64,000 bases of DNA, taken from contig NZ_CP047357.1 in NCBI RefSeq assembly GCF_030408835.1, positions 1,302,001 to 1,366,000 of the forward strand, written 5' to 3'. The position numbers and the translations under genes were made by a program. The notes under the pieces were generated by a model, which was given only the letters and a program-made list of their open reading frames with translations, had not been told where the DNA came from and made no database searches. Of this stretch, positions 58,884 through 64,000 are shown piece after piece (the stretch's first letter is position 1; every line of letters starts with the position of its first letter). This stretch comes from Corynebacterium freneyi (GTDB lineage Bacteria; Actinomycetota; Actinomycetes; Mycobacteriales; Mycobacteriaceae).

Positions 58884-59215
58884 GTCGTCTCCTGTGTCGA
58901 GCCGGCGTCGCCGCCGGGTGATGCCCGACCGTGGAGGGCGTATGCCCGATTTCGGAACGGGGCTTGGGTGAGCTTCATCTGCGTTGGCCTGGCGTTTGCC
59001 GTGGTGGGCGCCTTCCAGGTGAACAGTTTTTGCTACTTACGATTGTGCCCGAATGTGTGGGAAAGTCAAGTCTTATTTGGGTTTCAATGTGGGATGTTTC
59101 GCGTAGTATTCGGGGTGAGAGATTCCCGTTCGGTCCCCGCGCCGATTCGGGCCCCGCGTGGGCCGCGGACGGGGCCGGTCGGGTGAAACGAACCACGCCG
59201 TCCCGAGGAGAGATC
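58884..59215. other. 332-base divergent regulatory region fruR/ptsI
   Basis: No gene is seen. The middle (about 59022-59110) is AT-rich for this genome. TTTCAA (59082-59087), then 16 bases, then TAGTAT (59104-59109) is a plausible ptsI promoter with a ~100-base leader ending in GAGGAGAG. FruR, SugR or GlxR sites are expected here from C. glutamicum, but I cannot assign one with certainty. Confidence 0.45.
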
Positions 59216-60952
59216 ATGTCCCCGTCCATGTCTTCGCCCGACTCCGACAACTCGTCCACCTCGTCCGCGCCCGGGTCGGTGTCGCTGCAGGCCACCGCCG
59301 TCGTGCCGGGGGTGGGTTACGCGCCGGCGGTGTGGGTGCGACCCCGGCCCGAGCTGCCGCAGGAGGGCGCGGCGATCGTCGGCGGGGACGTCGACGCCGA
59401 GATTGAACGGTTCCGGGCGGCGGCGACGGCGGTGTCCGAACGTCTTGCCGCGCGGGCGACGCAGGTGGAGGGCAACGCCTCCGAGGTGTTGTTGGCCACG
59501 TCGAAGCTGACGTTGGACCGCGGGTGGCACCGGGCGGCGGTGAAGGAGATCAAGGCGGGCGTCGCGGCGGAGTCGGCGACGATGTCGGCCATCGAGAAGT
59601 TCGTCGAGATGTTCAAGGCCGCAGGCGGCGTCATGGCCGAGCGCACGACGGACCTCGAGGACATCCGCGACCGCGTCATCGCCGAGTTGCGCGGTGACGA
59701 GGAGCCGGGCCTGCCCGCGGTGTCGGAGGCGTCCGTGTTGCTTGCCGACGACCTGTCTCCCGCCGATACGGCGACGTTGGATCCGGAGCTGTTCGTCGCC
59801 ATGGTCACCAGTCTCGGCGGGCCGACCTCGCACACGGCGATCATCGCCCGTCAGCTCGGGGTGCCGTGCGCCGTGGCCGCCGGGGCGGGGCTGAATGCGA
59901 TTGAATCGGGGACGTTGACGCTGGTGGACGGCGCGAAGGGCGTCATCACCGCCAACCCGGACCCGGAGGATGCGCGGGCCGCCGTCGCCGAGGCCGAGCG
60001 GATGGCGGAGAAGATCGCCGCGTGGTCGGGCCTCGGCCGCACCGCGGATGGGGAGCATATCCAGTTGCTGGCCAACGTCGGCGACGGCAACGCGGCGCGC
60101 ATCGCGGCGGAGGGCGCGGCCGAGGGCATCGGCTTGTTCCGCACCGAGCTGTGCTTCCTGTCGGCCGCCACCGAGCCGACCGTGGAGCATCAGGCGGACA
60201 TCTACGCCTCGGTGCTCAAGGCGTTCCCGGAGTCGAAGATCGTGTTGCGCACCCTGGACGCGGGGTCCGACAAGCCGCTGGCGTTCGCCAACCTCGATCA
60301 CGAGGACAATCCGGCGCTGGGCGTGCGGGGCCTGCGCATCTCCCGGTCGAACTCGGGGCTGATGGAGCGTCAGCTCGACGCCATCGCGTTGGCCGCGGAG
60401 AAGGCCGGTCGCGGCGGGGATGCGCCCACGTGGGTGATGGCTCCGATGGTGGCGACGCTGGAGGAGGCCGAGTGGTTCGCGGACCTGTGCCGACGACGCG
60501 GGCTCACCCCCGGTGCGATGATCGAGATTCCCGCCGCGGCCCTGATGAGCCATGACCTGATGAAGGTGCTCGACTTCGTGTCCATCGGCACCAATGACCT
60601 CACCCAGTACGCCATGGCCGCCGACCGGCTGTCGCCGCACCTGGCGTACCTCACGGATCCGTGGCAGCCGGCGGTGCTGCGTCTGATCGACATGGCGTGC
60701 CGCTCCGGCAAGGACTCCGATACGCCGGTGGGCGTGTGCGGCGAAGCGGCGGCGGATCCGTTGCTGGCGTGCGTGCTCGTGGGGCTCGGCGTGACCTCGT
60801 TGTCGGCTGCGGCGACGGCCCTGCCGGGCGTGGGTGCCCAGTTGGCGGAGGTCACCGCCGCCCAGTGCGCGGACGCCGCCCGCGCCGCCCTGGATGCGTC
60901 GGATGCCGACGGTGCCCGTGCGGCGGTGCGCGCGGTGCTCCGACTGGAGTAG
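59216..60952 (+). CDS. ptsI: phosphoenolpyruvate-protein phosphotransferase (PTS enzyme I)
   Basis: Enzyme I takes phosphate from PEP and passes it to HPr. The 578-residue protein has a ~20-residue Ser-rich extension, the N-terminal HPr-binding and phospho-His domain (SLGGPTSHTAIIARQLG, His at ~206), and the PEP-binding TIM barrel (GIGLFRTELCFL, RTLDAGSDKPL, VSIGTNDLTQYAMAADR, VGVCGEAAADP). GAGGAGAG precedes ATG 59216. Divergent from fruR; convergent with lexA. Confidence 0.97.
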   Translation: MSPSMSSPDSDNSSTSSAPGSVSLQATAVVPGVGYAPAVWVRPRPELPQEGAAIVGGDVDAEIERFRAAATAVSERLAARATQVEGNASEVLLATSKLTLDRGWHRAAVKEIKAGVAAESATMSAIEKFVEMFKAAGGVMAERTTDLEDIRDRVIAELRGDEEPGLPAVSEASVLLADDLSPADTATLDPELFVAMVTSLGGPTSHTAIIARQLGVPCAVAAGAGLNAIESGTLTLVDGAKGVITANPDPEDARAAVAEAERMAEKIAAWSGLGRTADGEHIQLLANVGDGNAARIAAEGAAEGIGLFRTELCFLSAATEPTVEHQADIYASVLKAFPESKIVLRTLDAGSDKPLAFANLDHEDNPALGVRGLRISRSNSGLMERQLDAIALAAEKAGRGGDAPTWVMAPMVATLEEAEWFADLCRRRGLTPGAMIEIPAAALMSHDLMKVLDFVSIGTNDLTQYAMAADRLSPHLAYLTDPWQPAVLRLIDMACRSGKDSDTPVGVCGEAAADPLLACVLVGLGVTSLSAAATALPGVGAQLAEVTAAQCADAARAALDASDADGARAAVRAVLRLE

Positions 60953-60983
60953 CGCGAACGGGGGACGTGCACGCGAAAAAGAA

Positions 60984-61013
60984 CCGGGGCCCGAGCTCAT
61001 GCTCGGGCCCCGG
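60984..61013. terminator. bidirectional terminator between ptsI and lexA
   Basis: A perfect 13-bp stem (60984-60996 with 61001-61013, loop TCAT). On the minus strand it is followed by TTCTTTTTCG, so it is a good intrinsic terminator for lexA. On the plus strand it has no U run. Confidence 0.75.
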
Positions 61014-61030
61014 AGGAACTAGAGGAAGAA

Positions 61031-61741
61031 CTAGAGGCGGCGCAGGACGCTGACGACGCGACCGAGAATGGTGACGCCTGCGTCGACGGGGATCGGCTCG
61101 AAGGCGTCGTTGTGGGGGAGCAGCCACGTGCCGGAGCGATCTTCGTGCCACTCCTTCACCGTGGCCTCGCTGTCGGCGTCGCCGTCGATCATCGCGGCGA
61201 TGAAGTCGCCGTTGTTCGCCGTCTGCTGGGACTTCACGACCACCCAGTCGCCGTCGAGGATGCCCGCGTCGACCATGGACTCGCCGACGACGCGGAGCAT
61301 GTACAGATCACCGGACTCGACGAGCTCGGCGGGCAGCGCCATGTGCTCGTCGATGTTCTGCTCGGCCAGGATCGGGTTGCCGGCGGCGATCTGGCCGACG
61401 ATGGGCACGTAGGTGGGGGCGGTCGCACCCTCCGGGACATCGGGGACGTCGGCCGACTTCGGCTTCGGGCCCGGCTTTCCGGCGTGCGTGCCCAGCTGCT
61501 GCTTCAGATCGCGGACGTCGACGGCACGGGGCTTGTGGGGATCGCGGCGCAGCGCCCCCTTCTTCTCCAGCTCCTTGAGCTGGTAGGCCACCGACGACGT
61601 CGAGTTCAAGCCGACCGCGTCGCCGATTTCGCGGATGCTCGGCGGGTAGCCGCGAAGCGACACCGCATCCTGGATGACTTCGAGGATGCGCCTCTGGCGA
61701 TCCGTCAACTGGGTCTTGTTCGACTGCTTCTTCTCGGCCAT
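61031..61741 (-). CDS. lexA: SOS repressor LexA
   Basis: LexA represses SOS genes until RecA filaments provoke its self-cleavage. The 236-residue protein has a winged helix (residues ~12-65: PPSIREIGDAVGLNSTSSVA), a Pro/Lys linker, the Ala120-Gly121 cleavage site (VGQIAAGNPI), catalytic Ser155 in GESMVDAG and Lys196 in EATVKEW. It is divergent from the DivS-like gene, with SOS boxes in the shared gap. Convergent with ptsI. Confidence 0.96.
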   Translation of the reverse strand: MAEKKQSNKTQLTDRQRRILEVIQDAVSLRGYPPSIREIGDAVGLNSTSSVAYQLKELEKKGALRRDPHKPRAVDVRDLKQQLGTHAGKPGPKPKSADVPDVPEGATAPTYVPIVGQIAAGNPILAEQNIDEHMALPAELVESGDLYMLRVVGESMVDAGILDGDWVVVKSQQTANNGDFIAAMIDGDADSEATVKEWHEDRSGTWLLPHNDAFEPIPVDAGVTILGRVVSVLRRL

Positions 61742-62066
61742 GTGTCCACTCCCACTGGTTCAGGTCGTGCTCGATCGCGTCGTGCTCGGTGTCGTCGTGC
61801 TGGGTGTCGTCGTGTCGGGGGCGTCGTGTTCGGCGTCCGTCGCGCCGGTCATTCCCGCCCGCCGTTCGAACACGACCCTACACCAAAACCACCCGTTGTG
61901 GCACAACTGTTCGAAGTTTTCGCCCCCATCTCTGGACGCGCTCCCGTGGCGGTGCTATAAATCGAACGCGGGAACGGAGTCGAACATCCGTGCGGCACGT
62001 TCGAAAGGGATTATCCGCGTCGTTTTTTACGATGCCCGCAGATTGCCGGATGGAAGGAGCCAACCG
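61742..62066. promoter_or_regulatory. divergent SOS control region lexA/divS
   Basis: Two LexA-like sites are visible. 61899-61914 (TGGCACAACTGTTCGA) matches the corynebacterial consensus TCGAA(C/A)ANNTGTTCGA with two mismatches and sits near the -35 of lexA, whose -10 is probably TAGGGT on the minus strand (61876-61881). 61980-61995 (TCGAACATCCGTGCGG) has three mismatches and follows a TATAAA (-10, 61956-61961) that reads toward divS. A third half-site (TCGAACG, 61962-61968) lies between them. Confidence 0.6.
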
Positions 62067-62594
62067 ATGACCGCCTTTATCGAAGATTACCGCATCAACA
62101 CCCTGACCAGGGGAGAAGAGCAGCTTTGCGACGGGGTGCCCGCGTGGGTCCGGCAACGCCCGATCGGCGCTTCGGCTCGTGTCGGCGCGTCCGTTCGTCG
62201 GTCCGCAGCTTCCGGCGATGTTCGACGTCGTGGTGGCTCGGATCGAACGGGGGTCCGCACGTCCCGTGGCCCGTCGAACGGCCGTCCGGGTGGCGTTCCG
62301 GGGGCTTCTCGGCGTCCGAACACAGGGCGAACGTCACCGGTGCCCGCACCCGGACACGGTGTTTCGAACATCGGCCACGTTCGGGGTAGCCGTTCGGTCG
62401 TCCGGGGTCCGGTGCAGGGAGTGCGCCGCAACGCCACGTCCATGGCCATCGTCGCGGGCATCGGCGCCGTGTTCGGTCTCATGCTCCACTTTTCCGGCCT
62501 GGGGGCGCCCATGCCGGACACTCCGCCCACGCCGACGTACGTCGGGGCGTCGAGCACGGCTGGGGAACCCGTGGCAGGCGGGGTCGCGAAGTAG
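62067..62594 (+). CDS. divS: DivS-like SOS cell-division suppressor
   Basis: This 175-residue protein lies between lexA and nrdR, where C. glutamicum carries divS, an SOS-induced inhibitor of septation. The N-terminus (MTAFIEDYRINTLTRGEEQL) is followed by ~85 Arg/Gly/Ser/Pro-rich residues that look disordered. Then comes one membrane helix (~135-152, MAIVAGIGAVFGLMLHFSG) and a short outside tail. AAGGAG lies eight bases before ATG. The assignment rests on position, topology and SOS sites; sequence conservation in the middle is low. Confidence 0.72.
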   Translation: MTAFIEDYRINTLTRGEEQLCDGVPAWVRQRPIGASARVGASVRRSAASGDVRRRGGSDRTGVRTSRGPSNGRPGGVPGASRRPNTGRTSPVPAPGHGVSNIGHVRGSRSVVRGPVQGVRRNATSMAIVAGIGAVFGLMLHFSGLGAPMPDTPPTPTYVGASSTAGEPVAGGVAK

Positions 62595-62683
62595 GGGCTC
62601 GCCACAGAGGGGGTACCACGGAGGGGTCACCACGGAGTGGGGGACGAGTAAATGGGGTTGGCCGTACAGGAGGGTGCACGCCG

Positions 62684-62689
62684 TATGCT
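62684..62689 (+). promoter_or_regulatory. -10 hexamer for leaderless nrdR
   Basis: TATGCT is followed by exactly 7 bases and GTG 62697. Confidence 0.55.
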
Positions 62690-62696
62690 CGGAAGC

Positions 62697-63146
62697 GTGC
62701 ATTGCCAGTTTTGCCACCATGATCAAACGAAGGTCATCGACTCGCGTCTCATCGACGACGGCATGACCATCCGCCGCCGGCGGGAGTGTTTGTCGTGCGG
62801 TAAACGATTCACCACGCTGGAACGCTCCCAGCTCGTCGTCGTCAAGCGTGACGGGGTCGTGGAGGACTTCAGCCGTGACAAGGTCATCCGCGGCGTGCGG
62901 CGGGCATGCCAGGGCCGTGACGTGCCGGAAGCATCGTTGAAGTTGCTCGCCCAACAAGTCGAGGAAACGCTGCGTTCGAAGGGCACGCCGCGCGTCAATT
63001 CCAACGACATCGGCCTGGCCATCCTGGAGCCGCTGCGCGACCTCGACGAAGTCGGCTACCTGCGGTTCGCGTCGGTGTACAAGTCCTTCAGCTCCGCCCA
63101 GGATTTCGAAAACGAAATCCGGTCTCTGCGCGAACGCGACGCGTAG
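62697..63146 (+). CDS. nrdR: transcriptional repressor NrdR
   Basis: NrdR represses ribonucleotide reductase genes in response to ATP/dATP. The 149-residue protein has the zinc ribbon (Cys3, Cys6, Cys31, Cys34 in [10 protein letters not shown] and ECLSCGKRF) and the ATP-cone ([20 protein letters not shown]). The GTG start matches both the leaderless promoter and the family's usual first residues; upstream in-frame codons are rejected. It is convergent with hrpA, with three bases between stop codons. Confidence 0.95.
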   Translation: MHCQFCHHDQTKVIDSRLIDDGMTIRRRRECLSCGKRFTTLERSQLVVVKRDGVVEDFSRDKVIRGVRRACQGRDVPEASLKLLAQQVEETLRSKGTPRVNSNDIGLAILEPLRDLDEVGYLRFASVYKSFSSAQDFENEIRSLRERDA

Positions 63147-63149
63147 CAC

Positions 63150-64000
63150 CTACCGCAACTTGTCGATGGCCTTCTTCACTCGCTGCGGCGACACCGTGCG
63201 GGCCGTGCCCAGACGCTGGGCGAACAAACTGACGCGCAGCTCCTGAATCATCCACCCGATGTCGCGGACGGCAGCCGACTTCCGGCGGCCCTCCGGCAAC
63301 GCTGCCAGACGCTTCTCCAGGTACTCCTTGACCTCGGTGACCTCGTCCTCCAATTCCGCATCACGGTCGGGATCGAGGACCATGTCGGCCAGACGAATCT
63401 CCATCGCCTCCAGGTACCGGGACAGATGACGCAGATTCGCCCACCCGTGACGGGCGACCGCACCCTTGGGCAGCATGAACGCAAGCTGCGACCGCATGTC
63501 GTCGATCGCCGGGCCATCCCACTCGTCCAACTGCGACACCACCCGGTGATACGCCGGAAGCATCTTCGCCATGCCCACGACGAGCTGACGAACCTGCCCC
63601 GCCACCTGCGGCTTCACCGTGTCGCGCAGCGTCGCGTACTCGGCGGGATCGCGGACCGGACCGCCGGCGTCGATCATCCGGTCGCGCACGACGGTCACCC
63701 GGCAGTCCTCGACGAGGCCCTCCGTCCCGGCATGCGGCCACGCGTCGACGGCGACCCGCTGCTGCAAGGGCAGTCCCTTGACCATCGCGGTGGTCTGCAC
63801 GGTGCATTCGCGCAGCAGCATCGTCAGCGTCGCCGTCATCAGCGACGCCTTCGCCTGCGCCTCCGTCGGCACGACCTTCACCGCGACGCCGTCCTTGGTG
63901 GCCACCAGCGTCGGGTAGGCGGTGACCTTCTGGCCGTCGACGGTGTTCTCCACGGTCTCCGGCACGGCGCCGAGGTTGTCGGCGGTCCACTCCTTCACCG
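63150..64000 (-). CDS. hrpA: ATP-dependent RNA helicase HrpA, C-terminal part (cut by window edge)
   Basis: This is the last ~283 residues of a large DEAH-box helicase of the HrpA type; the helicase core lies beyond the right edge. The visible part corresponds to the DUF3418 C-terminal domain: KEWTADNLGAVPETVENTVDG at the window edge is seen as KEWTADNLGAVPETVE, followed by LRHLSRYLEAMEIRL, EVKEYLEKRLAAL and WMIQELRVSLFAQRLGT near the end. HrpA homologues after nrdR are usual in corynebacteria. Precise RNA targets are unknown. Confidence 0.88.
   Translation of the reverse strand, partial: VKEWTADNLGAVPETVENTVDGQKVTAYPTLVATKDGVAVKVVPTEAQAKASLMTATLTMLLRECTVQTTAMVKGLPLQQRVAVDAWPHAGTEGLVEDCRVTVVRDRMIDAGGPVRDPAEYATLRDTVKPQVAGQVRQLVVGMAKMLPAYHRVVSQLDEWDGPAIDDMRSQLAFMLPKGAVARHGWANLRHLSRYLEAMEIRLADMVLDPDRDAELEDEVTEVKEYLEKRLAALPEGRRKSAAVRDIGWMIQELRVSLFAQRLGTARTVSPQRVKKAIDKLR

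Noticed and set aside
61911..61924. CGAAGTTTTCG read as a second perfect SOS box before lexA
   Set aside because: The two half-sites are too close (11 bases instead of 14-16); the site one half-turn to the left fits the consensus better.

Overview
The window is a contiguous piece of a high-GC Gram-positive chromosome. Gene content and order point to Corynebacterium or a very close relative. The markers are proS-rimP-nusA-ylxR-infB-rbfA-DHH-MATE, then truB/ribF-rpsO-gpsI, dapB-thyX-dapA-rnj, ftsK-terC-pgsA-cinA-clgR-psp, bioYMN, recA-recX-miaB-miaA, hflX, the fructose/general PTS block, and lexA/divS-nrdR-hrpA. I recognise this order from memory of C. glutamicum; no search was run. Both edges cut genes: proS lacks its 5' part at the left edge, and an HrpA-type helicase is cut at the right edge.

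Region by region. 1-10170 holds translation genes (prolyl-tRNA synthetase, ribosome maturation factors, NusA, IF2), a lipoprotein and a nuclease/efflux pair. 10171-16709 holds a phosphoesterase/phosphopantetheinyl transferase pair, TruB, RibF, S15 and PNPase. PNPase is preceded by an unannotated 27-codon leaderless ORF that overlaps its start codon. 16710-24812 looks accessory: a Leloir galactose operon (galM, a Na+/solute symporter, a small two-helix membrane protein, and GalT fused to GalK in one 796-residue protein), then a DUF2786 protein and a DHA2-type efflux pump. 25217-30556 holds lysine and thymidylate synthesis, RNase J and a mycothiol/DinB-like protein.

30665-37794 holds FtsK, TerC behind a yybP-ykoY-type manganese riboswitch, a phosphatidyltransferase, CinA, ClgR and a PspA homologue. 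37888-38120 carries two identical 76-bp repeats with inverted ends. 38134-44817 holds the biotin ECF transporter, a DUF3046 protein, SOS-controlled recA, recX, miaB and a membrane protein. 44854-54588 holds a DUF349 protein, miaA, a Cys/Gly-tailed protein, an iron-uptake feoABC-like operon behind a DtxR-like box, hflX and a uracil permease. 54676-60952 is the PTS block (HPr, fructose EII, 1-phosphofructokinase, DeoR regulator, EI). 61031-64000 holds the SOS regulator LexA divergent from a DivS-like protein, NrdR and HrpA.

Two sequence-wide patterns stand out. Many genes have a TANNNT hexamer ending 6-8 nt before the start codon, which indicates leaderless transcripts. An 11-base word, CGTCGT(A/C)AAGC, occurs 17 times, often just after stop codons and beside hairpins. 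Inside several genes it is spelled with rare codons. I know of no described role for it. I saw no tRNA, rRNA, CRISPR array, insertion sequence or prophage gene.
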